Source: Closterium sp. Naga37s-1
Lineage: Eukaryota; Streptophyta; Zygnematophyceae; Desmidiales; Closteriaceae
NCBI GenBank assembly: GCA_947471745.1
Contig: CANJKZ010000172.1
Coordinates: 2,908,501-2,972,500 of the forward strand
DNA length: 64,000 bases
Reading direction: 5' to 3'
Part shown: positions 31,672 through 43,076 of the stretch, in pieces
How positions within the stretch are numbered: position 1 is the stretch's first letter
Layout of the letters: every line of letters starts with the position of its first letter
Program-made: the position numbers and the translations under genes
The notes under the pieces: model-generated
What the model was told of the DNA's origin: nothing
Database searches by the model: none
Seen by the model: only the letters and a program-made list of their open reading frames with translations

Positions 31672-33961
31672 ATGCGGTTCTCCTGCCTTCCCACCGTCCA
31701 TGCTCGCAAGCGGCGATCCTTCTGGGTGTACTATCGTACAAATGCGAGTCCGTTGTGCCTCTGTCTGCCACTCCCGCCAGGCCCTGTCTTCGCCGTCCTT
31801 CTCGCGCTATGGCTGCTCTCGGGCGTGGCGTTCGCGGCGTGGCTCTGCTACTCGACGCACGCGACGTACCTCGGCGATCGCTACCGCCGCCTCGACACGT
31901 GGTGCTACGAGCGCGCCAAGCTCTTCGAGCAGCACACGCTCACCACCGTCAGCCAGATTCGGGTGAGCGCTTTCAACGCACCTCATACCATAAGAGGGGG
32001 CCAGAATGCCGCCAGCATCCCCAGCCAGCCGGTAGTAGCAGCAAGAACTGCTAGCGCGGCGTGGTGGAGTGAATCTCAAAAGTCTGATGGTCGTTCTTCA
32101 TCTGCAGTCCCTTGTGTACTACTAGGAGCAGCACCTGATGCGCCCGGCGTATTAATAGGGGCTTTGCATTCTCGCCCTCCCACCCCCCGCGACATGCGGC
32201 TGACGTGCTCTGCAGATGGCTGTCAACCTCGGAATCAAACGTAAGTGCACGTTTGTCCGTCTCTAGCGATTGAGGCCATCAGGGGGCTGAACACACAAAG
32301 ATGCACATTCAGGCTTTCCGGTTCCAATTAGATCCGTGCTTGCTCGCTCTAGGTTCCACAGCACGGTACAGATGTACAATGGTGTGTGCGTCTCGTAGTG
32401 TCATATGGATATAGCAGTACATTCATCACCATGGCATCACTTCGCGGCAGTGAGGTGAAGTGTCTGCCAGCCCATCTACGTTGCTCCGACCTGACTCGTG
32501 CTGTCTCTCTTCCACCCCTCCTGTCACCCGCACGCCACCCCCCCCACACACACCCAACTGCCCACCTTTGGCAGACTCTGGCGGGGCTGGCGTCGGTGAT
32601 GGGCAACCCGAGGGGCCACGGCAACCGGACGTGGGACAGGTGCCTTACGGAGCAGCGCTGGATCTCCTACCTCAACAAGACCAAATATTCCCGACCGGGG
32701 GACACGGGCGCCATGGTGTGCCTCTTCGTCACAGATGCAGAGAGGTCAGTGAATCACAGCACTGTGAGAAGGGAGCACTCTTTCCCACCACTCGAATCAG
32801 TTTCTCCAAGCAGCTCCACACAAAACCGCCTCTGCTCCTGCCGTCCGTCACCCATGCCCCCTGCTCAAATCCGCCAAAGCCTCCGGTTTCCTCCCATGTG
32901 CTTGCCACCACCTCCCTCGCCGCTGCTGTGCGCAGGCCTGCCTTCGAGAGGTTCTACGGCGGCCCCATTCTCGACACCACACTGTCGCCACGGCAGAAGG
33001 AGCCTATGTACTGTCCCAAGCTGCTGGAGCTGCACACCTTCCGGCAGGGGATCATTTTGCTCATTGACCTCATGCAGCGCGGGGCTGCAGAGCTCTCCTA
33101 CATGCGCAGGACGGGCGACATTGTCTTCAGCCGTGTCGTGCCCATCGCGGACCTCTCTCTCAACATCACCGGCTTCGGTCAGTCAGTCAGGCCCCCATCA
33201 CCTCTTCCTACTAACCTCGCCAACGCCGTCCATTTCCGCGACACTGCGAATCCTCTCTCCTTGCATCTTTCAATAAGCCCCACTTCAGTACTCTTCACCT
33301 CTGTCTGTCTTGCATCTCCCTTGGGTGCAGCCGTTGGGCTGCCCATCTTCCAGCATGCGCTGCCACCGAATCCCACGGAGCAGCAGGCGGAGGAGGCGGT
33401 GCTGGGCGCAGCTGGGGCGAATGTGGACCTAGGGTCCATCGCCCGCCACGTGCTGCAAAACGTCTTCTCGCCAGGTGCTGCAAAAATTGTTCACCTCCTT
33501 CTGTCCTGCACTGCACTGCACCCACTGCTGCCCCTTGAAGCACCCACATGCTTACAACGCTCACGTATACCGGATGGGCAGCTATCATATTTCCTTTTAG
33601 ACCTAACCTTTCTCACCCTGTCTGCCATCCCTTTTCCTCTAATTCTTCCTCCCTGCCTCTCATCAGTCCCTTCTCCTTTTTTCCCTGACTCCCTCTGCCT
33701 TGACATGCCCCCTCCCCTCCCTGCATGTCTCTGCCATCCCCCAGACCCCAGCATCACATTCGAGGTGTATGACATCACAGACCCCAAGGGCCCGGCAATG
33801 ATCTACGGCCCGGGCCCACGCCTCGTCTTCTACCGCGAGCGTGACAGCCTGCCCATCACCGACATCTCGCCCCCCAATGTCACGCGCCCCTGGGAGGAGC
33901 GCTCTGTCGTGCCGCTGGACCTGCTTGGGGGCCGCCTGCGGCGCTACCAAGTGTGGTGCCG
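31672..33961 (+). other. Gene 1: TM1 and CHASE sensor exons
   Basis: TM1 is VFAVLLALWLLSGVAFAAW near 31785-31840. It is followed by LDTWCYERAKLFEQHTLTTV, which corresponds to the helix after TM1 in Arabidopsis AHK proteins (DNMCDERARVLQ). Exon 1 joins directly to TLAGLASVMGNPRG. The CHASE core includes AFERFYGGPIL, FSRVVPIADLSLNITGF, GLPIFQHALPPNPTEQQAEE, GANVDLGSIARHVLQNVF and ITFEVYDITDPKGPAMIYG. The last three align with the AHK block around LPSNATPEERI, FDLESLVEKLLQ and VYDITN. Confidence 0.85.
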
Positions 33962-34996
33962 GTGAGTGTGCTGTGGTGACAGTGAGTGTGCTGTGGTGAC
34001 AGTGAGTGTGCTGTGGTGACAGTGAGTGTGCTGTGGTGACAGTGAGTGTGCTGTGGTGACAGTGAGTGTGCTGTGGTGACGGTGAGTGTGCTGTGGTGAC
34101 GGTGAGTGTGCTGTGGTGACGGTGAGTGTGCTGTGGTGTTGGTGAGTGTGCTGTGGTGACGGTGAGTGTGCTGTGGTGTTGGTGAGTGGTGTGTGCCAGT
34201 GCGTGCTGTGTGGTGTGGGCCCCGTGAGTGCACAGAAGCATTCACACCCAGCCTGCTTCTTGCTCCTTGCTATGCCGCTTCCCCACAAGCTCGCCGTTTC
34301 GTCACTCTTCCCCATAACCATTCTGCCGAAGGGCTCCTCCCTCCCTCAATGCACCTCTTTAATCACCGTTGCATGACAGTCATTGGTGGCTCCTCAACCC
34401 CAATGCTTCTTGCTTCGTGTGCACCCCCCCAGCTACGTGGAGGCACCAAACACATGGCTCTCCTGGGGAGTGCCCGTCCTGTGGGCGTCGCTTGCTCTCG
34501 TGGTGACTGCCCTCGTGGCGGGGGTGGCGTGGCAGCAGCGGGTGGGGTACGTGCGCAGCGAGGAGAGCATGGCAGCGGCGGACCAGTTGAGAGCGAAGGC
34601 GAGGGCAGCGGAGCGGTCGAAGAGCTCGTTTGTGGCGTCCATGTCGCACGAGCTGCGCACGCCCATGCTCGGCATCGTGGGGCTGCTCGATGCTCTCGAG
34701 GACCGCCGCCTCTCTGCCGCCCAGCTGCACGACGTGCGGGCGGCACGCACTGCAGCGTACGACACGGTGCGCCTCGTCAACCGCGTGCTCGACCTCTCCA
34801 AGCTCGAGGCGCGCCGCATGGCGCTCTGCTGCTCGCACTTTGAGCCGCGCGCGTGGCTGGAGGAGGTCGTGCTGGGCTACTGTGAGCGGGCCGGGGAGAA
34901 GGGCATCGAGGGTGAGTGCGTGGGGAGGGGGGAGGAGGGGAGCGGGAGCTGGTGGGGCTGGGGATTGGGTTTGAGTGCGTTGAGAGCAAGCTTGAC

Positions 34997-35062
<66 letters not shown>

Positions 35063-38000
35063 CTGTGTTGTGTGTACCCCATGTGTGGGTGCCATTCAAG
35101 AGGTGCATTTTCCTTGGTCGTATACTCCTCGTGGGCATCTGACTAAATGTGCTTTGCTGGAGGGGCCTTGCTCTGATTGTCACTGACATAGCTGCACCAG
35201 AGGGTGGGTGGCATGTTTTGTGGACTCGACTCACAATGTCACCCTCCTTCGAGGTGGCTGACGGTGGTGTGGTTGTACTGTGACTGTGGCTGTGGCAGTG
35301 GCGGGCATGGTGGATACGGGAGTGCCTGCATTGCTGCATATGGACACCATGCGACTCACTCAGGCGCTCAAAGAACTCATAGGTCAGTCCACCACCACAA
35401 TGCAACTCTCACTCCCAAAGCTCTCTCTCCGTCCCCGTTTTTGCACACATGTACCAAATATGAGGTTAAGTAATATACTTACACTTGATATTGATAATAA
35501 ATTTAAGATATGCAGTTTCACTTAATAATGTACTTACACTCGCTACCAGACATAGAGTTAATTAACACACATACACGTATTAACGGGGATAATGTTGAAT
35601 AATAAGGTTAAAATATATTGACACTTTGTACGAAGCAGAAGGTTAATCAACGTAGTTATACTTGGTACAGAATACAAGGTGAAGTAACCCACTTACACTT
35701 ACGGTACTACTAGACATAAGGTAAAGTATTAATAGCACTTAGTCCCAACCATAAGGTGAAAATGAAAGCTTTCATGTAATGAATCAGCGTTTGTCACACT
35801 CTTATGTTGTTGCATGACGAACTGTCCCATCTTTTCAACCCTCTTACAATGGGCAGACAACGCCATGTGCTACACGACCCGTGGGCACGTGCTGGTGCGA
35901 GCGTACGTGTTCCCTGCCACCACCTCCCTCGAGGGACTTTCTCCACCACCACCTCTGTCAGTGCCGCCCTGCCCACCATTCGTTCCACTTTCCCTATTCG
36001 ACCTTCTCGCTCCACTCCCTCCACTCACCCCAATCACTCCACTCATCCTGCATCGACCTTTGTGTTAGAAATGGAGCTTCAATAGATGATTAAGAAAGAA
36101 GGCCCTAGGCCTTAAGTGCAAGCAAGTTTGGGTTGAGCAAAGCTAGGGGATGGACAGGATGGAAGTCCAAGCAAATCTCCAATGGTGAGTTGGCAGATTT
36201 GTTGGATTACGCGGGAATCCCAACCAGATAGGGTTGGGATTAAACATCTACATCCAACCTTCAAATAACATACGAGATATAAAATATAGTACACAAAAGG
36301 TTGACAGCCTATTTCTATCACTTTCTTTATCTGGCTGAGTGGTCTTCTTTGCTGGAAATCCTTGTTCTACCGTTTGACACTTTGCTCCCTCCCTCTCTCC
36401 CCTCAATCCCCCTTTCCTCTCCTCACAACTCTCTGGTGTCCACGTTCCCCACTTCCCGTACATGCATATCAGATACCCCGCTCCACCCCCCTCCTCCACC
36501 CCCTCGCCACTCGTTCTTCTCCTGGGCGGCCTGCCTGCGCACGCAGCTGAGTCTTCTCTTCAGTGGAGCTGCTGCAGCTTGCTGGGAGGAGAAGGGGCCA
36601 CTAGATGAGGGCGAGGGGGATGAGGACCCCCCACAGTCAGCTGTTCCGGGAGACAAAGAGCAAGTGGGGGAGACGATGGGAGATGGAGGAGGAGACGACG
36701 CTGGGTGGAGCAGTGGGGGTGAGGAGATGCAGCTGGTGCTGTCGTGTGCCGACACGGGCTGTGGGTTTGACTCGACAAAAGAGGAGGTGTCAGAGTTCAA
36801 GGTAGAGCCTCTTAAACCGCACACTGTGACGATGGAATCGTTGAGAATCTCATCAAATCATATCAGGCAAACGTGCATCTCCGTAGGGGAGTGGTGTGAG
36901 TCGGTACTCAGGTCTCATGATTCATCTCCTTATCTGTGTTTGGTTCGCTGCAGGGGCGATCGGAGAGTGGAGGAGCGGGCCTGGGGCTTGTGCTCGTGCA
37001 CCAGCTGGTGAGTCCCCCCCCTGTGCTCCTCCCTCACCGAGTCTCGTCCTATCCCCTCTCGTCGCTTCATGCTTACTCCATTCTTGCTCCTGACTTTTCT
37101 AGATATCTCCATCTCGACCAAATGAGCAAAGAGCAAACACCTCCCTTCCATCCGCCCTTCCCAACTCCTCCATTTCCCCTTCCCCCCTCCTCCATCTCCA
37201 CCCTTCCCCCTTCCCCCATCCCATCTTCCCTCCTCCTCCATCCCCTTTTTCACCCCTTTCCATCATCTCTTCCTCCCTCCTCCATCCCCCGTTCCCCCGT
37301 CCTCTATCGCTCCTTTCTCCTTCCTCCACCCCTCCCTCCCTCCTCCTCCATTCTGCCTTCCCACTTCTCTTACCCCCCTCTCCACTCCTCCATCCCCCCT
37401 CAACCCTCCATCCCCTATCCCCGTCCCTCCCTCCATCCCCCTTCCCCCTCTCCATCCCCCTTTTCCCGCTCCATCCCTCCTCCTCTTCCCCATCCCTCCT
37501 TCCCCTATGACATTCCCCTCCTTCCGCCCATCCGCCCCCGCCATGCTCCCTTCCCCCGCCATGCCCCCTTCCGCCAACCCCCCCCCATTATCCCCCCAGG
37601 TGGCCCTCATGGGCGGCCGCGTTGCCTGCCTCTCCCACCCCGGCACCGGCTCCACCGTCGCTTTCTCCGTCCCCTTCGCCCAAACCCGCCGCTCCCCTGC
37701 TCCCCCTCCTGCTGCTGCCCCTCACACTCACCATGCGGGAAGGGCAGACGGGCGAGAAGGGGGCAAGACAGAAGAGGAGGATGAGAGGTCGACAGGGGAG
37801 GGATGGGGATGTGGCGCGTGGTGGGGGGGTAATGGGGGATGCTGCAGCAGTTTGAAGGAGGGGAGCTGGCTGCGAGGGTGTACAGGCAGGGGGAGGCAGG
37901 GGTTGGATGCACGGCGCTTGGGCATGCAGGGCATGGGGGAGGGGAAACCGTGCAGGGGGGAAGAGGAGGAGCATGCGGGGTGCACGAGGAGCGCATTAAG

Positions 38001-40989
38001 AGTGGCTGTGGGCGTGGTGGGGCCGGAAGGCAGCACGAGAGAGGTGAGGCTGCTGGGGGGATTGGGCCCATATGCTTGTGGGTGTGGAGGAGAGGGGCGA
38101 TTGATGGGAAAACGATGGAGGGGTTCACAGGGGCCATCATGTCACTCGTCTTCTTTACTGCTTCTCTCTAGTGACCTCAAGCGTGAAGCATGGCATGACC
38201 TCCTTCCTGCTGCCATTCCCTTTCTTAAAGGCGACCTGCGCCATTCAAGCACACCTAGAAGCGCCTTAAACTCCCGTGTCCCAGGACCATTCTCCTGCTG
38301 TTGCGCCTTTGCCCAGTGCAAGCACCCAATTTGTGCCCCCCAATCTTTGCGAATCTGCTTGCCGCCCCCTGGGCAGCTCACGGCGCTCATGCTGGCGAGT
38401 CTAGGAGCTCACGTGCACGTGCTGCCCCACTCTCTGGATCGCTTGCAAGGCGCTGACGCCCGTGCTGCCGAGGAGGGGGCAGGCAGAGCTGAGTGGAGCT
38501 GCGAGGATGCAGCGAGGGAACAGGGGGGGACGGGTGAGATGAGATACGTGGAGTGCGGAGTGAGTGGCTTGTGTGGTCAGACGGGCGGGGAATCCAGGGA
38601 GGAGGCGGGAGGGAGATGTGGTGTGGGAGAGGGAGGGGATGAAGAAGGGGGTAGGGAGGGGATGCCATGCGTGGTGGTAGTGAATGAGGAGGACCTGTGG
38701 TGGCAGCAGGGCGGGAGAGCAGCAGCAGGCATGCGGTGGGACAGGGACAGTGAGCCTGATGCGCGCAAGGGTGATCCCCAGTGTGGATGGAGTGGGCAGC
38801 AGGGTGGGCAGAGGGGTGGGGGGAGAGGTGCAGGTGTGGTTGCTCTGGCACCAGGGGAGGCGACAGCATGGCAGGCAGCAGCAGTGGAGCTTGTGAGGCG
38901 CTGCGTTTCAGCACACAGGGCTGGGGGGAGAGAGGAGCTGGGTGGGGGGGGAGGGGCGGACGGGGAAGCGGGGAGGGGAGAGGGAGTGGGGGAAGGGATG
39001 CGGTTGAAGGGGGGAGAGGTGAGTTGCATGGCAGTTAGGCAGCCTTGCTGGGATAGGGCAGCAGGGATCGTCATTCTCGCTGCGAACACTGCTGGATCCA
39101 AAATGAATGAGGTGGGGGGAGGGGACGGAAGGGATTGGATGGAGGAGGTGGAGGAGAGCACAAGTGCTGGAGGGGGAGAGGAGGAGGAGGTGTGTGGTGA
39201 TGACAGAGGAGCAGGGAGAGTTGGTGGAGCGAGGCAAGCATCCCATGGTCCCTGTGCTGCTGTAGCCGCCTCGCCTGCCACTGCCTCTGCCAGTGCTGCT
39301 GCTGCTCCCCGTGTGGTGGTGTGCTTCCGCCCTCTGCTCTCCCACTATCTCCACCAAGCTGTCCAGGTGAGCTTGAGTTTGTGTTGCATGCTCGATCACG
39401 CAGTGAGCCGGCGGTCACCTGCTGGGGATTCAAGACCCATGCAGTGGGTTAGTGTGGCCAGCAACCCCCAAACCAGACCTGTTGCCTCACTGAGTTCCGC
39501 AGCCTGGTGTTTGCCGCTCCACACTCACCGTTCACCTTGCCTTCCCACGCCCATCTTTCCCAACTGCAGGTGGCAGCGTTTGGAGTGGATTCCGAGAGTG
39601 CATGCCATGGCAATTCAAAGTACGTGTCAGTGCAGGTTAGCCCCGATTCTACCCGGCAAGCACAGCAGGGCACGCAGCAGGAGAGCAGCAACGGGAGGTC
39701 AGAGCAGCGGATTCCATTCAGGCGGTGGAGTGAAGACACGCCGCGTAGCAGCAGCAGGGATGGTGATGAAGGGTGTGGTGAGGCCCGGCAGGGAGGCAGT
39801 GTGCGGGGTGAGATGAGTGACAGTGGTTTCGTGAACATGAGTTCACGTACAGTGGTGAGGAGCGTGAGTGAGCGTGCTGCAAGCTTGGCAAGAGTGGAGC
39901 CTTCCAGCCGCACAGCAACGCGGAGGGCAGCAGCCGCAGGAGCGGCGGGAGCAGCAGCAGGGGCGGCAGGGGGGGTGGTGGCGGGGTGGCGCGTGCTGGT
40001 GGTGGACGACACGGCAGTGAACCTGCTGGTGGCCCGCCGCACTCTCACCCGCTGCGGCGCCACCGTCAGCACGGCGGGCAGCGGGGAGGAGGCGGTGCGG
40101 CGTGTGGCGGCGGCTGTGAGTGCGGCAAGCGATGGCGCGGCGGCGGATGGCAGCGCTGAGCTGGATGTGGTGCTCATGGACCTGCAGATGCCCGCCATGG
40201 ACGGGTGAGTCGTGCCCAGCGGTGGTGAGTGGTGGGCATGGATGGGTGAGTTGTAGGCATGGATGGGTGAGTGGTGGGCACATTGTCAACCTTCACTGGA
40301 AATCTAGAGTGATCTCCCATGTGTGACAACTACGTGGATGAACGCAGTGTATGGAGTGGAACAGCAAGGATAAAATCAGCGGTGATACTCAAACAGGAGG
40401 GTATTCAAACTCTCGGTGCCAGTAAAACCCAGACAAGTGGTTGGTGAACGCAACTCAGTGCTGGAGAGGGCTGCAGCCCTGAGTCCCACATACAATCGTA
40501 GTGCCATTGAGTCCCACATACAATCGAAGGGATGAAAATGGATGAATATTCACTGCCTTGCATATTCACTGTCTTTGCATAAGCTTCTGTCTGATTTTCC
40601 TCCTCACAGCACCTTACACACCCTCTGTCTCTGCTGCCCGTGCTGTGCTGCCTGTGCCGCACTCCTCCCAGGTTCATGGCAACAGAGGCGATACGCGAGC
40701 TCTGAGATCCACCCCGACAGCACAAGCAGCAACTGACGGCGGTGCACAAATGCACACGCAGGGTGGTGCTGCATCTCACTCTCTCGTTCCAGTCACCACG
40801 CTGACACGAGTGCCCATACTGGCTCTCACAGCAGATGTGGATGCTCACATCACGCAGCGGTGCCTTGCCAGTGGCTTCGATGGCATTTTGCAGAAGCCCA
40901 TTGACCCCAAGCAGCTCGCCAATCAACTTCTACAGATGGAAAGGCCTCCCTGCTTGGGACCCTTGCGAACAATTTCACATCCGACATGA
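31672..40989 (+). CDS. CHASE-domain hybrid histidine kinase, gene 1 (cytokinin-receptor type)
   Basis: Membrane sensor kinase of the plant cytokinin-receptor class: an extracytosolic CHASE domain senses ligand, and the cytosolic kinase starts a His-Asp phosphorelay. Inferred exons: 31672-31962, 32575-32744, 32936-33177, 33331-33474, 33745-33961, 34433-34911, 35299-35382, 35857-35956, 36473-36801, 36954-37007, 37600-38043, 38377-39366, 39570-40204, and 40672 to the end. All proposed junctions are GT-AG. Phases agree except at two places. The exon at 35857 is 1 nt longer than in gene 2 (an extra G near 35935), which shifts the frame. The receiver reads MDGFMATEAIREL and then TGA (40703-40705), with VPILALTADV and the conserved QKPI in the next frame. 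The start (31672, or 31603 in the same frame) is uncertain. Either the gene is decaying or the assembly has two errors. A ligand is not proven. Confidence 0.85.
33962..34195 (+). repeat. 20-bp minisatellite built on a splice donor (gene 1 intron)
   Basis: About 11-12 tandem units of GTGAGTGTGCTGTGGTGACR start exactly at the GT donor of the exon ending at 33961. Every unit repeats GTGAGTG, a consensus donor. The last units vary (GGTGTTG). In gene 2 the same intron start holds only one or two degenerate units (60160-60215), so the array expanded in gene 1. Confidence 0.85.
34999..35058 (+). repeat. (GT)n microsatellite in gene 1 intron
   Basis: About 60 bp of nearly pure GT repeats with single C and A interruptions, in the intron after the HisKA exon (34912-35298). 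Confidence 0.9.
35455..35790 (+). repeat. Degenerate AT-rich minisatellite in gene 1 intron
   Basis: Roughly 40-nt units with the pattern ATAAGGTKAAGTAATA followed by ACTTACACTTGGTAC, repeated about seven times with heavy divergence (clear members near 35460, 35530, 35608, 35635, 35675, 35715 and 35750). The AT content contrasts with the GC-rich exons. No counterpart in gene 2. Confidence 0.6.
36954..39366 (+). other. Gene 1: HATPase G2 box and enlarged receiver-like domain
   Basis: The 54-nt exon 36954-37007 encodes the G2 box (SGGAGLGLVLVHQL). The exon at 37600 begins VALMGGRVACLSHPGTGSTV, the end of the ATPase fold, then an acidic/Gly-rich low-complexity insert, and the first strand of a receiver-like domain (LRVAVGVVGPEGSTREV). 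Splicing 38043 to 38377 gives REVLTALMLASLGAHVHVLP. The rest of the 990-nt exon contains the receiver-like pieces PCVVVVNEEDLW and RVVVCFRPLLSHYLHQAVQ (compare the KPL motif of AHKs), separated by long Gly/Glu-rich inserts. This domain is about three times its usual length. Confidence 0.7.
39570..40989 (+). other. Gene 1: C-terminal receiver domain, with in-frame TGA
   Basis: A Ser/Arg/Ala-rich linker leads to WRVLVVDDTAVNLLVARR (the acidic DD pair) and LDVVLMDLQMPAMDG (the phosphoryl-accepting Asp), ending at a GT donor after 40204. The next exon (40672) continues FMATEAIREL and meets TGA at 40703-40705. The remaining receiver part (VPILALTADVDAHITQRC, GFDGILQKPIDPKQLANQLL, with the conserved Thr/Ala and Lys) is open in a different frame to 40989. 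Confidence 0.8.
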
Positions 40990-41156
40990 TCGTCGTCTGC
41001 AGGGCATTGATCCCAAGCTATTGTACGGTAATGGGTCCTGTGCTGTACACGAATTCTGTTTGGAAGTTTTGTAAAGCTCTCAACATAATGTACCATACTA
41101 TTATTCCAAAGGATTACCAGGTCAATGGACCATACCGTCACCGCCCGGATAGTAGA
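40990..41156. other. Spacer between gene 1 and copia E
   Basis: 167 bp with no coding signal. Its end GTAGA (41152-41156) is the left target duplication of copia E and continues at 49346, so the original sequence ran from here into the pogo-like element. Confidence 0.5.
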
Positions 41157-41597
41157 TGCTGCGATCAGTAGTTGATCGTGGCCAGGATCACCTCAGGAAG
41201 GTTCGCACACTTCTAATCTAGCGGTGGTGGGCCCTTGACCTCAATAGCAGAGTGAATGTAAATGCTTGAGATAATAAAAACATGCAGTACAAGGAATATA
41301 AATATGAGTACAGGGGAATTCGAAACGACCTAGCTAGCCATGTACTCTAAGGGGTACATTCCCTTATTACAGCGAAATCCAACCGTGCGACTCCGAGTGG
41401 TTACGCAACTGTTCGGGCAGAATCCTCGCCACTGCTGCTGCCTGATGCTGTATGCCCGTCGGTCCAGATGCCCTTCGTAACCGTCTGTCCCTTCGCATTT
41501 CTTCTGCCTTTTCGTCTTCACTCTCGATAGTGCGTGCTTCGGCTTTGCTACGGTGAGGAGTGCTCAATAGTGTTTTCACTAACCACTATTCGTAACA
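41157..41597 (-). repeat. 3' LTR of copia E
   Basis: 441 bp. On the minus strand it starts TGTTACGAATAG and ends GATCGCAGCA (TG...CA). It carries 7 extra bases relative to the other LTR near 41240. Confidence 0.93.
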
Positions 41598-41604
41598 CCC
41601 CCCT

Positions 41605-43076
41605 TCACTCCTGGCCGTAGCGAGCATTGACCCGCTTGACTACCCCGCTGAGTTCGGAGCAGTGCTGGTACTGCTGACGCGGTAGTTTCTTCGTGAGGAA
41701 GTCTGCTGCCATGTCACCCGTTGGGCAGTATGTCAGGTCAACTTTGCCCTTGTCAACTTCGTCCTTGACGAAGAAGTACCGCAGTGCGATGTGCTTGGTG
41801 CGGTTGACGAAGCCAGGTTTGTTCGCGATCCTGATCGCGCTCTGGTTGTCGCAGTGCAGGCGAAAGTTCGTTGAGGCCGGAATTTTCGCTTCCTGCAGCA
41901 GTTCCTGAAGGTAGAGACCTTCGCGAACAGCTGCTGTTGCTGCGATGAATTCAGCTTCCGCCGATGACAGGGCAACCAACTCCTGCTTCTGAGAGTTCCA
42001 GGAGATGGGGCCGCTGGGCTCGAGGCGGAAGAGGAACCCTGTCCTGGACCGTCGATTGTCAGGATCAGCGGCGTGATCGGCATCCACGTAGCCGACGAGG
42101 CTGAAGGATGTGGTTGGGATGGTGGAATAACTGAGCCCGACATTGGGCGTGGAGATGAAGAATTGAAGGGCTCGCTGAAGATCTGAGAGATTCTCAGCCG
42201 TTGGTTTGCGTGAGTACTGAGCCAACTGGCTCGCAATGTAGGAGAGATCGGGCCTGCAGGTGACAGATGCGAAAAGCAGGCATCCCAACTGCTGCTGGTA
42301 AGTGTGAAGCCCAGCAGGGGACAGGGCTTTGTTGTCAGGCTTGTGGTTGGGTCCTGGAGTGCGGTAAGGGGTGGAGAGTGGTGCAGGCGCAATGTTGAAG
42401 CGCTTGCTAAGCTCCTCCGCATACTTCGCTGCTGAGAGATGAATGGCTTCCGGCGAGTAGGTGATGTTGAGTCCGAGAAACTGCTTCACGTCATGATTGC
42501 AGGTAATGTCGACGCGCCCTGCGAGGCTCTTCTCGAATTGCTCGAGCAGTTCGTTGCTTGACCCTGTGTAGAGGAGGTCTTCGACGTAGACCGTGAGCAG
42601 GATGTATTCGCCGCGGAAATCGCGGCAATACATCCCAGGATCGTGAGGCAGCTGCTTGAACCCGATTTCAAGCAGTATGTTGTGCAGGTACTGCTGCCAG
42701 AGCCTTGGTGCCTGTTTGATCCCATAGAGGGACTTGCGTAGCTGACAGACGCGTGGGTCTCCGTCGCCGTATGTGTGTGGCTGTTCCACGTAGATCACGG
42801 CGTCTACTAACGCGTACAGGAACGCTCCTTCACATCGGTCTGCCGGAGTGGTAGGTGACGTGTGGCTGCGATGGCGAGCAGAATTCTGACGGATGTGTGA
42901 CGGCTGACCGGTGCAAATGTCTGGTCGAAATCAATCCCGTGCCTCTGATCGTAGCCACGCACCACCCAGCGCGCCTTGAATCGCTCAATCGTCCCGTCAG
43001 CTCCTGTCTTCACGCGGAAGACCCATTTGCCGGAGAGAATCCTTCTCCCCTTAACTGCTGCACGGTCGATGTCAAC
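41605..43076 (-). pseudogene. Copia E reverse transcriptase and RNase H
   Basis: Minus strand from 43076: DIDRAAVKGRRILSGKWVFR, FKARWVVRGYDQRHGIDFDQ and TFAPVSRHTSVRILLAIAAT, then a 1-nt shift near 42826 inside the LRQTDVK(G)AFL motif. From 42798 one frame stays open: CQLRKSLYGIKQAPRLWQQY, LLTVYVEDLLYTGSS (YVED instead of YVDD) and FLGLNITYSP. RNase H follows: GYVDADHAADPDNRRSRTGF, SSAEAEFIAATAAVREGLYL, HCDNQSAIRIANKPGF and TKHIALRYFFVKDEV, then MAADFLTKKLPRQQYQ. The final stop at 41605 is a few bases from the purine tract and LTR. Confidence 0.88.

Larger units (their letters stand above)
34433..36801 (+). other. Gene 1: TM2, HisKA and first half of HATPase
   Basis: The exon at 34433 encodes TM2 (VLWASLALVVTALVAGVAW), a linker helix rich in Ala/Arg, and the H-box SFVASMSHELRTPMLGI with the phospho-accepting His near 34650. 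It then continues with the dimerisation helix (LVNRVLDLSKLEARRM). The small exons at 35299 and 35857 carry the N-box region (MRLTQALKELI, DNAMCYTTRGHVLVRAYV). The canonical N-box Lys and Phe are replaced, but Asn is present. The exon at 36473 holds an acidic, Gly/Ser-rich insert and the G1 box LVLSCADTGCGF. Confidence 0.8.

Noticed and set aside
32216..32240. A 25-nt micro-exon in gene 1 with AG and GT borders
   Set aside because: Its inclusion breaks the phase. Direct joining of 31962 to 32575 aligns better with AHK proteins.
33663..34321. Minus-strand His/Ser/Thr repeat proteins (TTAHS repeats)
   Set aside because: Antisense of the 20-bp splice-donor minisatellite and the adjacent exon of gene 1.
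37507..39816. A single 769-codon gene
   Set aside because: The frame joins three exons of gene 1 across introns (38044-38376 and 39367-39569) that happen to be open. Splicing gives the AHK-like order, the single frame does not.
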